From assembly GCA_029379385.1 (NCBI GenBank), contig CM055607.1, positions 7,068,001-7,132,000 on the forward strand: a DNA stretch of 64,000 bases. Reading direction: 5' to 3'. Within the stretch, counting starts at the first letter, position 1. The number at the start of each line of letters is the position of its first letter. This document shows positions 1 to 13,027 of this stretch, piece after piece. Both the position numbers and the translations under genes were made by a program. Below the pieces are notes generated by a model. The model worked only from the letters and a program-made list of their open reading frames with translations, searched no databases and was not told the origin of the DNA. This DNA comes from Quillaja saponaria. Taxonomy: Eukaryota > Streptophyta > Magnoliopsida > Fabales > Quillajaceae.

Positions 1-283
1 CAAGCTTTTGGAATCTGAAAATATTTCGAAGAGTTAATTAAAGAAATGAAAATATTGACAAGTGTCTTGTCAAATTGATAATTGCGTGAGCTTAAAGAAA
101 GATGTTGGAAGAGATACTACAAATCATTTGTCAATTCATATGTTTATAGAGCTAATGATTTTGTCTTCCACAAAACATATAAATTTTAATTTCTCATTTT
201 AAATAACTAGTAATTTGACTTACTTAATTATACTATTCCATGTATATCTATAAAAAAATTTATAATTGTTTCTAAGTTCTTAC

Positions 284-1186
284 CCATAACTCTGAAATAG
301 TAGCATTGACTAAGAAGTGTAGCACCATGAATTCCTTTTTCGGGCATCAATACTTCCAATGGAGTGACTGAGTAAAGATAACGAGCCATTTCAATGTGAC
401 CATATCTAATAGCCAATGTAACTGGAATCAAGTTGTACTTTGTTGCAATTGTGACTAGTTTTTTGTTTTTCTCAACCATCAATTTTGCCATTTCAACAGT
501 TCCAGCAATAAGTGAAGATGCAAGAGCTGTGTATCCATTCTTTTCTGTTATTTCGATTGCTTCTTCAGACATCAATTCCAATAACTCTTTGACAATCTTA
601 AAATGCCCGAAATCAACAGCAGCGTGAAGAGCCGTCTTGCCAAAGAATGCAATTCTTCCACTCAGTGCATCGGGGTGGGTGTTAATGAATTCCTTTGCAA
701 CCTCCCAATTTCCGTTCTGCAATGCCTTGTAAAATCTTGCATACTGAACATAATCCTTGGTGTCTGTTGATCATTGCAAAGTTTCTAATTTGTTAAAATG
801 ATGATTTCCCACATTCCATCTTTAAGTTAATAATTAGTTGATCAAGTTGATTGAAATATGTTATGATCCAGTATATAGTGCAACAATCATTAAAAAATGA
901 TGTTAAGTTTTGTTTTTTTTTTTTTTTTTTCCTCCCTTGGAAAATCTTGTCTTCCTATGCAAAAATTTAATTAGGTTTTACTACATACATAGGAAAAGAA
1001 ATTAGAAAAAAAGGACAAAGATGTTTATATATATTTATTTGCAATAATTGAACATATGATTTTTGTTATAAAAAATGATATTTCACCAAGAGGTTTAAGT
1101 ATAACTAGGATTCAGTTCTCTCATATTCCTCTGTTACAGATCTTATAAGAAAAAGACATACATAAAAATAAATAAATAAATAATAA

Positions 1187-1227
<41 letters not shown>

Positions 1228-2132
1228 AAATGAAATTAATTTGTGAATTAAATTACTTGTGACGAAAATTGGTGTTTTGCTCTTATTCAGACTCCTGTAT
1301 TATATGCAATGATCTAAATCTCTTAATGTCAAAATAAATTTATTTTATAAAAAAGTGAGGTGTCACCTCTCAATTGGATCATCTATGTTCAACATATCAA
1401 ACAAATGATTGGATTAATCAATGCTCAATCAAATTAAAGAATAAAAAAGAATAGGATTCAACTATCTTTGGAAAAATTATTAAAGTGGTGAGCCACTTGG
1501 TTTGCAGTCTACAAACATGTAAAGCAAATGAAAGTTGCTCACCAACAACAACATCAACAACAAAAACAAAAAAAAAATTGAAAGTTTTTGTAAGGTATTA
1601 AAATTTTGTTATTCCACATGTTAGAAGAACATTTGGATTGTATCTTAATTATAAGTTTTTGCCATATAAAAAAGTTATTTAATTTATTTTCAATAATCAC
1701 CAAAATAATGAAAATTAAAATTCTACAAGAGAGAGAGAGAGAGAAACTTCTTGGAATACCTTCTGACTTATCTTTTGCTAATTGTTCAAAACGTGTGACC
1801 ACAGACCTGTACTTATTATGCAAAGCATCCCAAACTTTTTGGGCAGTAGTATCCTTTTCCATTGTTAGAGAAAGTGCTTCTGATCCACATGACATCTGAA
1901 TTGCATGTAAAGCTGCTGCATTTTTTCTTTTCCATGATTTAGACTCGACAGTATCAATATCAAGATCACCATCACGGCCAGATGATTGGTTCTCTTTGAT
2001 GACGTCCCATAGATCTTGTCCCAACAAATAATTTTTCATCCAAATACGCCATTTTGCATAATTTTTTCGTTCAAGAAACTCATGAACCATTGGAGACGCA
2101 GAAGGCGGCCTTAACCCAACTTCTGAACTCAT
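284..2132 (-). CDS. Gene A: gag-like/ankyrin/PGG family protein, 5' two exons (cut by window edge)
   Basis: Seen: exon 1 starts at the ATG at 2132-2130 (MSSEVGL...) and encodes a copia gag-like domain with the pattern W..WM..YLLGQDLWDV, AALHAIQMSCG and VWDALHNKY. Exon 2 (763..284, 480 bp) follows an AG acceptor, encodes ankyrin repeats (GKTALHAAVDFGHFKIVKEL, GYTALASSLIAGTVEMAKLM, LIPVTLAIRYGHIEMARYLY) and ends at ATG-G|GTAAG. Both exons are open. Odd: the donor used by the paralogues after exon 1 is mutated (G|GT became A|GA). Ten bases upstream a GTATTC donor at 1759 would end exon 1 at 1760 and keep the same phase 1, so splicing could still join in frame. Exons 3-7 lie beyond position 1. 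The TATA-like motif of the paralogues is degraded here (gctaaaaaac, 2351-2360). Function by family: membrane ankyrin protein; no specific role can be read. Confidence 0.7.
1729..1744. repeat. (GA)8 microsatellite at intron 1 donor, gene A
   Basis: Lies just inside intron 1, reading (TC)n on the transcript a few bases past the ancestral donor. Same position in B, C and D. Confidence 0.85.
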
Positions 2133-2399
2133 TTTATTTACTGCCAAAAAAAATGAAAATGAAAATAAGTGACTCGCAGTCACAGATTGTGAAGCGAAGC
2201 AAAGCAAAGTTTGAAAAGTATTCACGTACTTGTTGATTGTTGAAGATCAAGTCCACAAGTCCAGAAACTAAAGAGATGTACAGCTTTGCAGAGTGCAGAA
2301 GCAAAGGGAGAAATGCAGTGGGGTTGGCAGATACTTGACTGCACTGGCTAGTTTTTTAGCGAGTCAAGAGTCACTATTAATTAGTTAATTTAATTGTAC

Positions 2400-3300
2400 T
2401 GATTCGTCCACAACGCTTTTCGTCCTATAAGGGTATGGAACACTTTCATTTCAGTTTGAGTGACTGGCTTTTATATTATGCCACGTACCGTCTATCATCT
2501 ACTACTTATTATAGGGCTTCATTTGAAAATTTGAAAATTTTATTATATTATCAGACTAATTACTAATAACAATTTCATATGTTTTATTGTACTAGTTTTT
2601 GTAACACATGTTAACCGTAAATTGTGTTTAAGTTAAATACATATGTGTGCCACAGGATGGGATTGATTTGAAAACTAACACAGCTGATGTTAAATTAATT
2701 CTAACTCTCACATATTGAAAAAAAGTAAAATGTCTCGGGAAGAAAATATCTTTTTTGACTACTATACATTGTCTTTAATAATTGATTTACATAAAAAAGA
2801 AATTAATAAAAAATAATACTCTATATTGCTGACATTGAACAAATAGATAGATTCATGAAGAAAAAAAAACTAATTCAAGATAAAAATAAACATTTTTAAA
2901 ATTTTAAATATATAAGAAAAATTAACACAACAAATTACTCTTAATATTTATTTTAAATCATACTATTTTTTATAATATTATAATTATTTGTAACTTATTA
3001 AATAAAAAAGTAATAAATTCAATTTTAATTACTATTGATACATAGTTATTGAAAAATTATAAATTTATTAAATTGAAAAGAATTAGGATAAAAAAAAATC
3101 AATAGTCATAAAATAATTACAATTAATCCTATTAATCTTAAAATGGAGAATAATTAGGGAAGATAAATTCGAGAAGAACTAAAGAAATATTGCAATTTCA
3201 ACTAAAAAAATTATGAATTAATAATTTTAAAAATTGAGAAATTCAATCTTAATTACTATTGACATATAATTATTGAAAATAAAGTATAGATTTATTGAGA
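2400..3300. other. AT-rich intergenic DNA
   Basis: Upstream flank of gene A; simple AT-rich sequence with no coding, RNA or clear repeat feature seen. Confidence 0.6.
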
Positions 3301-5349
3301 TTGAAAAGAATTAGTAGAAGAGAAATGAATAATTCTAAAACAATTACAATTCTATTGACATTAAAATAGAGAAAAATTAGAAAAAAAAAAAGTAAATAAA
3401 TAATGATTTATTTTTAGTAAAACAATAAGGACAGAACAAATATCAATAGTCATAAAACAATAATAATCCTATTAATATTTAAAAAGATAATAATTAGAAG
3501 AAAAAAAATAAATAGTTTATTTAAAGCAAAATAACAACTAAAAAGTATTTATGTCACTGTAAAAACTCATGATATTTAAAAAATATATATAATTTCTTGT
3601 ACTCAACCACTTTTATATCATAAACAAATAGATAAATTTTAAAAAAATTAATTCATAAATTTATATATATATATAATTTTAATTCTTAAGATGGGAGATG
3701 AATTACAAGTTAAAAATAATATTTATAATCATGAAAATTATACTCTTAATATTATTATTTTTTTAACTCATAGTATTTAAAAAAGAATTCATAAATTTGA
3801 GAAGAACCAAAAATTATTATAATCATTGAAAACCTATTAAACCAAAAAAAAAATAAAAAAATTCAATCTTAACTACTATTGACATATAATTGTTGAAAAA
3901 TTATTTTTTAAAAATTAAGAATTATTAAATGTTAAAACCTTAATATTATAGTCATGCAAACACACTTAATATTTCTTTTAATTCATAGTAATTTTTAAAA
4001 ATTTTAATTCACAAATTTGAGAAGAACTTAAAAATTATGATTATTAGGAGCTTATTAAACAACAAAACTTGAGAAAGTTAATCTTAATTACTATTAATAT
4101 ATAATTATCAAAAAAACTATAATTTTATGAAGATTAAAAAGAATTAATAAAAAAAATTAATAGTCCTAAAATGATTACAATCTTATTTATTTTAAAATGG
4201 AGAAAATTAGAAAAGAAAAAAAGAAAAAAAGAAAAAAAAACAACAAATAGTTTATTTATAACAAAATAACAACTAAAGGTAACTATGTAATTATAATAGC
4301 TTATAAAAGTATTTAAGAAATTCAAAAGATTCTTCTCTTAAGCCATTTTTGTATATAGTATAGATTATAGATAGATATAAATTTGATTATAATCTTATCA
4401 AACTTAATTTTAATTAATAATTTAAATGTTCCGTATTTGAGTAGAATTTTTTTTTTAAGGTATTTTTCAAAATATAATAAAGAATTTTATACTTATTTTT
4501 TTCACTTATAATCAAATTTAGTAATAATTATATTTGATCAAGTAAAAGATTATAACATTTCTATTATATTTACAAATGACTTTCCAATATCATTAATACA
4601 CATATCACCTAAAACTTAATCAAGTTATCTTCACGATTAATGAAAAATAATTTGATATTATTTTTTCATATCTTTTTTATTTTTTATACTCTTTTTTCTT
4701 ATTGAAATTGTCAAAACTATACATTGGATTTAGGCCGGGAGGCTATCTCTTTTGAGTGGCATTTAGCTCCTCCTATTCTGTTTTCTTTTTTGGCTGAGGA
4801 TGATAGAGGTGTGTTCTGGCCTTGTTTAGTTCCTAGCTAGTTTCTTTGTTCTTATTCCCGATTTACCACAAGAATAAATAAATAAATAAAGTAGCAAGGG
4901 TCCAGAAAAGAAATATTCCTTTTAATTTTACATCCCCCAAAATATTCCCAAGGCATAATAAAGGATCCACATCCATAACAGAAAAATATTGCGTTTCGAA
5001 TTCGATGCTTTACAATATGAGAGAATAGACAGCAAGCTTTGCTTCGGCCAAGTAGATCCATTTGCCAAATATCTCAAAAGTTTGATATTAGCAGATATTA
5101 CTCAATATCTGCATATAAATTTCAATTGCCTCAGATCCATTTAGTGAAAATCTACACATAAGCTGAAAGTAGATCCATTTCCCATACTTTAATTTTCTGT
5201 TTTTAATATCATGATCAAAGAAATGCAGAGTCTTTCATTTGACTCCATAAAACCAGAGAGTAATAAAACTACAGCTTAAAAAAATACCCAGAAAAATTAT
5301 TTTAATATTTTATTTATTAATAAATGTATAATTGCTTCTAAGTTCTTAC

Positions 5350-5460
5350 CCATAAATCTGAAATAGTAGCATTGCCTAAGAAATATAGCATCATGGGTTC
5401 CTTTTTCAGACTTGAGTTCTTCCAATGGAGTGACTAAGTGAGCTATTTTAATATGACCAT
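5350..5460 (-). pseudogene. Exon-2 3' fragment of the ankyrin family
   Basis: Matches the last about 110 bp of exon 2 (region of RYLYSVTP and CYYFRLMG, with the GTAAG donor) but carries indels and a gap in the middle. Lies within the first unit of the 3.3-10.3 kb tandem duplication. Confidence 0.6.
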
Positions 5461-8400
5461 GGGTAAAGCTATTTTGATTAGGTTGACTGAAATATGTTAT
5501 GATACAATATATAGTGCAACAACCATTAAAAAGTGATCAAGTATATATTTTGTTTTTCACTTCGAAAATCTTGTCTTACGCAAAAATGTAATTAGGTTTC
5601 ATTGCAAACATAGCAAAAGAAATTAGAAAAAAGGGACAAAGATAACATATGATTTTTGTTATAAAAATGGAATTTTACTAAGGTTTAAGTTTAATTAGGA
5701 TTCAGATCTTCTTATATTTTTCTAGTAACAGGATCAGATTTTGTAAAAAAAAATACATTAAAAAAAAGTAGAAAATAGAAAATTCTTCCAAAATTGAATT
5801 CATTTTTGAATTAAATTACTTGTGACAGAAATTGGTGTTTTTCTCTTAAAATAGATTTATTCATGTATTATGTGAAATGATCTAAATTTATTAATAATTT
5901 CAAAACAAATTTATTCTTTGAAAAGTAAGATATCACCTCTCAATTGAATCATATCAATTGTCAAACTAATGACCGAATTAATCGATTCCCACTAACAGAA
6001 TCAAATTAAATAGAATAAAGATTGCACTATCTTTAGAAAAATTATTAAAATGGTGAGCACTTTGTTTGCAGTTTACATTAGACACATGTAGAGTTTCGGG
6101 GTGTCTCTCTCTGTTTTCTTATTGTCTGTTCTGTTTTCATTGGCTCAAAATGTTTTCCTATAATTACATTCAGAAGACTAGATGCAAGAAAAGTGAAGTA
6201 CCTGCCCTGGTGATGTAATGAAGACTATGCTGGCGTCTTTTCCAATGACTTCTCCGCATTTTCCCTTTCTTTCTCATGTGGAATAACAAAAACTGGCCTC
6301 ACCCCCCTGTTTGCTTTAAAATATAATTTAAAGCAAATGAAAGTTGCTCACCCAAAAAAAAAGGCTAGTGAAAGTTTTTTAAAGCTTTGAACTTTGAACA
6401 TATTAAATTCTGTTATTCCACATTTCCACCTGTTGGAATAGAATATTTGGAACGAAGGGACGTTCGGAATCATATTCGGAAGTCATTGTAGAGTTGAAGC
6501 TTGAAGGTATTAATTCTTTTATGATATCATCTGTTTCATTATCATTTAAATCAAGAACTCAAGAAGTGATCATTTTTTAATGTGAATGTGATAGCTCTCG
6601 ATATATTGTTAACATAGTAAACAGATTTAGAAATTTTTGTTAGTATATAGTAGATTACACTTTTTATTTTTATACATGATTTTTTTTATTTTTTATATTA
6701 CACTTTTAACTTTTTTTTTATTTTTTTTATACATGATTTAATAGAAGAGAAATAAATAATTCTAAAACAATTACAATTCTATTGATATTAAAATTTGAAA
6801 AAAAAAGAAGAAGTAAATAACTAAATAAATAATTATTTATTTGTAGTAAAATAACAACTAAATGTAACTATGTAATAATAAAAATTCATAAGGATATTTA
6901 AGAAAAATAAAAGATTCTACCATTAAGCAACTTTTATATAAACTGGTTTTTCATGACACAAGTATTGCGTGTGTATCTTATTTATGATATATCCTATTAA
7001 TATTAAAAAGAATTAGGACAGAAAAAACATCAATAGTCATAAAACAATCATAATCTTATTAATATTAAAAAAAAAGAGAATAATTAGAAAAGAAATAAAT
7101 AGTTTATTTGAAGCAAAATAATAACTAAAAAGTATTTAAATCACAGTAAAAACTTATAAGGATATTTAAATATATATATATATATATATATAATTTCTTC
7201 TACTTAACCACTTTTATATCATAAACAAATAGATAAATTGTAAAAAAAATTAATTCATAAATTATATATATATATAATTTTAATTCTTTAGATGGGAGAT
7301 GAATTAAAAGTTAAAAATATAATATATATAATCATGAAAACTATACTCTTAATATTTTTTTTAATTCATAATATTTATAAAAAGAATTCATAAATTTGAG
7401 AAGAACTAAAAATTATTATAATTATTGAAAACCTATTAAACCAAAAAAAAAATCAATCTTAACTACTATTGACATATAGTTATTGAAAAAATGTTTTTAA
7501 AAAATTAAGAATTATTAAAAGTTAACAAAATAATATTATAGTCATGCAAACACACTTAATATTTCTCTTAATTCATAGTAATTTTTTAAAATTTTAATTC
7601 ACAAATTTGAGAAGAACTTAAATTATGATTATTAGGAGCTTATTAAACAATAAAAATTGAAAAAGTTAATCTTAATTACTATTGATATATAATAATCAAA
7701 TATATATATAATTTTATTAAGATTAAAAAGAATAAATAAAAAAGAAAATAATAGTCCTAAAATGATTACAATCTTATTTATATTAAAATGGAAAAAAATT
7801 AGAAAGAAAAAGAAAAAGTAAAACAAATAATAGTTTATTTATAACAAAATAACAACAAAGTTAACTATGTAATTATAATAACTTATAAAGGTATTTAAGA
7901 AATTCAAAAGATTCTTCTCTTAAGCCATTTTTATATATAGTATAGATTATAGATTGAGATAAATTAGATTATAATCTTATCAAACTTAATTTTAATTAAT
8001 AATTTAAATGTTTCGTATCTGAGTTGAATTTTTTTATTATTTTTTTTTATATGATGAGGTATTTTTCAAAATATAATAAAGGATTTTATACTTATTTTTT
8101 TCACTTATAATCAAATTTAGTAACAATTATATTTGATCAAGTAAAAGATTATAATATTTCTATTATATTTACAAATGACTTTCCAATATCATTAATACAC
8201 ATATCACCTAAAACTTAATCAAGTTATCTTCACGATTAATGAATAATAATTTGATATTATTTTTTCATATCATTTTTACATTTTATACTCTCTTTTTTTA
8301 TTGAAATTGTCAAAACTATACTTTGGATTTAGGCGGGAAGGCTATCTCCTTTGAGTGGCATTTAGGTCCTCCTATTCTGTTTTCATTTTTTGGCTGAGAA

Positions 8401-8949
8401 TGATAAGGTGTGTTCTGGCCTCGTTTATTTCCTAGCTAGTTTCTTTGTTCTTATTCCCTATTCACCACACACACACACACACAAAAAAAAGTAGCAAAGA
8501 AAAATATTCCTTTTAATTTTACATCCCCCAAAATATTCCCAAGGCATAATAAAGGATCCACATCCATAACAAAGAAAAATATTGCGTTTTCGAATTCGAT
8601 GCTTTTATAATATGAGAGAATAGACAGCAAGTTTTGCTTTGGCCAAGTAGATCCATTTGCTAAATATAGATCTTAAGAGTTTGATATTAGCAGATATTAC
8701 TCAATATCTACATATAAATTTCAATTGCCTCAGATCCATTTAGTCAAAATCTACATATAAGCTGAAAGTAGTTCCATTTCCCATACTTTAATTTTCTGTT
8801 TTTAATATCTTGATCAAAGAAATGCAGAGTCTTTCATTTGACTCCATAAAACCAGAGAGCAATAAAAGTACAACTTAAAAAAAATAACCAGAAAAATTAG
8901 TTTAGTATTTTATTTATTAATAAAATATATAATTACTTCTAGTTCTTAA

Positions 8950-9066
8950 CCATAATTATGAAATAGTAGCATTGCCTAAGAAGTATAGCACCATAGGTTT
9001 CTTTTTCAGACGAGTTCCTCTAATGGAGTGACAGAGTTATGATAATGAACTATTTTAATGTGACCA
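8950..9066 (-). pseudogene. Exon-2 3' fragment, second copy in tandem unit
   Basis: Counterpart of 5350-5460 at an offset of about 3600 bp. The donor is mutated (GTTAAG in place of GTAAG) and the reading frame is broken. Confidence 0.6.
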
Positions 9067-9919
9067 TGGGCAAAGCTATTTTGATTAGGTTTACAGAAAT
9101 ATGTTATGATACAGTACATAGTGCAACAACCATTAAAAATTGATCAAGTGTATACATATATATATTTTTTATTTTTTTTCACTTCGAAAATCTTGTCTTA
9201 CGCAAAAATGTAATTAGGTTTTATTACAAACATAGCAAAAGAAATTAGAAAAAAGAGACAAAGATAACATATGATTTTTGTTATAAAAATGGTATTTCAC
9301 TAAGGTTTAAGTTTAATTAGGAGTCAGAGCTTCACATATTTTTTTTGTAACAAGATCAAATTTTGTAAGAAAAAGACATTAATAAAATAATAAAAGATAA
9401 AAAGCTCTTCAAAAATTGAATTCATTTTTGAATTAAATTACTTGTGACAGAAATTGGTGTTTTTCTCTTAAAACAGATTTATTCATGTATTATGTGAAAT
9501 AATCTAAATTTATTAACAATGTCAAAACAAATTTATTTTTTGAAAAGTAAGTATCACCTCTCAATTGAATCATATCAATTGTCAAACTAATGATCAAATT
9601 AATCGATCCCCACAAACAGAACCAAATTAAATAGAATAAAGTTGCACTATCTTTTGAAAAATTATTAAAGTGGTGAGCACTTTGTTTGCAGTCTACATTA
9701 GGCACAGTAGAGTTTCGAGGTGTCTCTCTATTTTCTTATTTTCTGTTCTGTTTTCATTGGCTCAAGATATTTTCCTATAATTACATTCAGAAGACTAGAT
9801 GCAAGAAAAGTGAAGTACCCTGCCCTAGTGATGCAATGAAGACTATGCTGGCATCTTCTCCCATCACTTCTCCACATTTTCCCTTTCTTTCTCATGTGGA
9901 ATAACTAAAACTGACCTCA

Positions 9920-9945
9920 CCCCCCCCCCCCCCCCCCCCCCCCCC
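9920..9945 (+). repeat. C26 homopolymer
   Basis: Twenty-six C, then TT and CCCCC. The sister unit of the tandem duplication has only six C at 6309-6314 region (ctcacccccctg). G-rich on the minus strand. Confidence 0.9.
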
Positions 9946-10299
9946 TTCCCCCTGTTTGCTTTAAAATCAAATTTAAAGCAAATAAAAGTTGCTCACCTAA
10001 AAAAAAAAAAAAAAGCAAGTGAGAGTTTTTTAAAGGTTTGAACTTTGAACATAACAAAATTTTGTTATTCCACATTTCCACCTGTTGGAATAGAATATTT
10101 GGACGGAATCATATTCAGAAGTTATTGTAGAGTTGAAGCTTGAAGGTATTAATTCTTTTATGATATCATCTGTTTCACTATTATTTAAATTAAGAATTCG
10201 AGAACTGATCATTTTTTATATGAATGTGGTAACTCTCTCATTGAAATGAGACATATTGTTAACATAATAAACAGATTTAGAAATTTTTGTTAGTGGATA

Positions 10300-11870
10300 A
10301 TAGATTAAACTTTTTATTTTTATACATACATGATTTATATATATTTATATATATATATATTATTTTGCTGATCTATAGCACACTAATTTTTTTTACAAGA
10401 TATACCATAATATTCTTCTATTTTACGTTATCATTTCTACAATGACATAATTCTAAAAAATAAAATTCATATCATGATTTAATATAAGGTCATGTAACAA
10501 TAAATTTTATTATTATTAAAAATCTATCCAAAATTTACTTTTTTCATATAATTTTTTATTTTATTTTATGTAATTGTGAAGATAGATAAGATAAAAGAAT
10601 CAAATTTTTTTAACCCAATCTAGATGTTGATGTGCTTTGGAAACAAAAGGTACCGAGAATTCTTGTTAAATTATTATTATTATTTTAAATGAGGTAAGAG
10701 ATAATACTAGATTAATTAAATAACAAAATAATCCAGTGTTGGCAAAAATTCGTGTCATATTTGTAAGACTACTAATAAATTGTGAGAAAAGCTTACTTAA
10801 AAGTTTTTTTTTAATCATGTGAAATTTAATTTATATGATTCCTATAAATTTAGTTTGGATTTTTTTTACACAAATAAATGGTATGATAATGTTTTTTTAA
10901 AAAAAATTAGTGAAATTCTTATTGAATTTATCTAGTAACCTTCAAAATAGTTTAAAATAGTCTGATATGTTATATAAAGTAATTCAATTATAATTAGACT
11001 ACAATTTCTTTTATTTATTTTATTTATAAAAATATGTGAGGGAAAATACTTTAAATCTAAAAATTAGTGTAGTCAAGTACTTCAATTCAACAATCATTAA
11101 GGTCAATTAGACAAATTCTTTATAAATAATTTTTTTGGCCTATCACTAAGAACACTTTTGTAATTTCAACGGGGCAGCTATCCCACGAGTAGATTCGCCA
11201 AGTGGTAAGACTTAATATTACATATAAGTAGATGAGGTACTCTTCTTAATACCTATTTATTGGTTGGTCAATACGATAACATACATATTGTTAACATAAT
11301 AAGACTTAATATTTCCCTTATTTGGTTTAGTTTTTGAAATAGCTTTTGGATTTAAGTTTCTCTACAAAGTTGTTCGGTAGTAGATGTTTTATTTTTTTAG
11401 CTTTACAAAAAGTTATTTTGGGCTTTTAGAGCCCTAAAAACTACTTAAAGCCGAAGTTAGAAAAACAAGATTTTTAAATAGAAAACAAGTGAAACTAAAA
11501 TAAATTTTAATAATTACTTTATTTAGACAAAATATAACCATAATATTTGTCAAAATGATATTTTTTTAAAATAATTTTAATGCTCAATATCATTTTTAGA
11601 AAAATAAAATCAAACAATATTAATATAATCTCATAGCTTATTTTAAACAGTTTTACTTAAAAATTATTTTTACACACATTTACATACATATCTTAACCAA
11701 ACAGACTCAATTATATATAAGTAGATGAGATATTCCTTCTTATATATCAATTGAGTGGTTTTTAGAGTGGGGCTCTGACATTTAAATTAATTGCATTAAA
11801 AAATTATTTATTATTTTCAATTTTCAATAATCACCAAACATAATGAAAATTAATATTCTACGAGTGAGAT
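10300..11870. other. AT-rich intergenic DNA with a repeat also found at 12.6 kb
   Basis: No gene. 11320-11560 resembles 12590-12850 (aatagaaaacaag followed by ttttaataatta and tataaccataatattt), so both are probably copies of one short non-autonomous element; ends not defined. Confidence 0.5.
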
Positions 11871-11880
11871 GAGAAACAAC

Positions 11881-12402
11881 CTAGAATATCTCCTAGCTTA
11901 TCTTCTTCTAATTCAAGACGTGTGACCATAGAAACTCTTGAAACATTGGAGACTTAGGCTTAGTTTGGCGATGTTTTTCAAGATGGTGCTTTGGCTTTTA
12001 AAAAGTTATATAACCTAAATATTATTTGGTTAATCCTTTTTTAGGAGCACCTTTTAAAAGCTAGTTGTGATTTTTTTAAATTAAAAATACAAAAATCATC
12101 ATATTAATTTTAGAAAATTACCAAATATATCGTCAATTAATTTATAAACTATTATATTTCTCTTCCTAAATATATCTTTAATCAATGATGTCAATTTTTG
12201 TCATTTAATACATTTACAGCAGCTTATGATTTGTTTTACCAAATATCTTGTTCATTGTTTTTACTACTCACAACAAGTTTTATGAAAAATTTACCAAACA
12301 GAATTATTGTGACTTATTGACAGCTGCTTTTTGACAATATGAAAGGTACAGCATTACCAAACCAAGCCTTAAAAACGATGTTAACCCAACTTTTGAGGGC
12401 AT
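11881..12402 (-). pseudogene. Exon-1 relic of the gag-like/ankyrin family, split by a MITE
   Basis: 11881-11956 matches the 3' end of exon 1 (donor gttgtttc preserved) joined to its 5' region after an internal loss of roughly 260 bp. 12372-12402 matches the very start of exon 1 (gttaacccaacttttga on the plus strand). A 412-bp element sits between them. No linked exons 3-7 are seen downstream. Confidence 0.65.
11957..12368. mobile_element. 412-bp Tourist-like (PIF/Harbinger) MITE
   Basis: Terminal inverted repeats: ggcttagtttggcgatgt at the left against ggcttggtttggtaatgc read inward from the right (imperfect). Flanked on both sides by TTA (11954-11956 and 12369-12371), the PIF/Harbinger target duplication. 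No transposase. It interrupts the exon-1 relic, and the flanks rejoin as family sequence. Confidence 0.75.
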
Positions 12403-12589
12403 TGAATATTTGTGCCTTTGTTTTTTCTTTTTCTTTTTTGAAAAATTTGAATATTTTGAAACTTAATATGAACTTTGTGGCCCGGGTTTGGCTTTATTTT
12501 TCTCCTCACTTTTGGCTTAGAGGAGGTACACACAAACTGCTTCAACTCAAAAATAATTTTTTATTCAATGTTCTTGTCTGGTTTAACTT

Positions 12590-12850
12590 TTAAAACAGTT
12601 TTTAAGTTTAAGTTTTTCTTCAAATATGTTTTGGTATTATAGATTTTATTTTTAAGCTTTACGGAAAAGTATTTTTTGGCTTTCAGAGTCCAAAAAGCTA
12701 AAGTTAAAAAAAAAAAAAAATTCAAATAGAAAACAAGGAAATTCAAATTAATTTTAATAATTATTTTATTTTGACAAATATAACCACAATATTTATCAAA
12801 ATTATTTTTTTAGTAATTTTAATCTCAACATTTTTATATCTCACAACACT
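12590..12850. repeat. Short dispersed repeat, second copy
   Basis: Related to 11320-11560 with A-tract expansion. No open frame of interest. Confidence 0.5.
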
Positions 12851-13027
12851 TTTACATTAACTCATCCAAACACTTTTTTTATTTTTTATACAACGCTTTT
12901 TAAACAATTCTACTTAAAAAATATTTTTATACATAGTGATTTTACACCAAGCTTATCCAGTCTTTTAGGCATTAACTGTCAAATTATAGCATTACGCGCA
13001 TTTTAAAACTTGCTTAGCCTCTTTCAA

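Larger units (their letters stand above)
3300..10300. repeat. Direct tandem duplication of a roughly 3.5-kb AT-rich unit
   Basis: About 3300-6650 and 6730-10300 are co-linear at an offset near 3600 bp: for example tgagtggcatttag (4756, 8353), the exon-2 scraps (5350, 8950), and cctgttggaatagaatattt (6428, 10080). Each unit holds intron-1-like and exon-2 pieces of the ankyrin family. Most is AT-rich with no coding potential; small frames in it are low-complexity artefacts. Confidence 0.8.

Noticed and set aside
433..627. Plus-strand frames opposite exon 2 of A (433-627) and B (18748-18942)
   Set aside because: Antisense shadows of the ankyrin exon; no plus-strand gene context.
4134..4325. Minus-strand 63-aa frame and its sister at 7632-7826
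   Set aside because: Low-complexity F/I/K/N-rich translation of AT-rich DNA.
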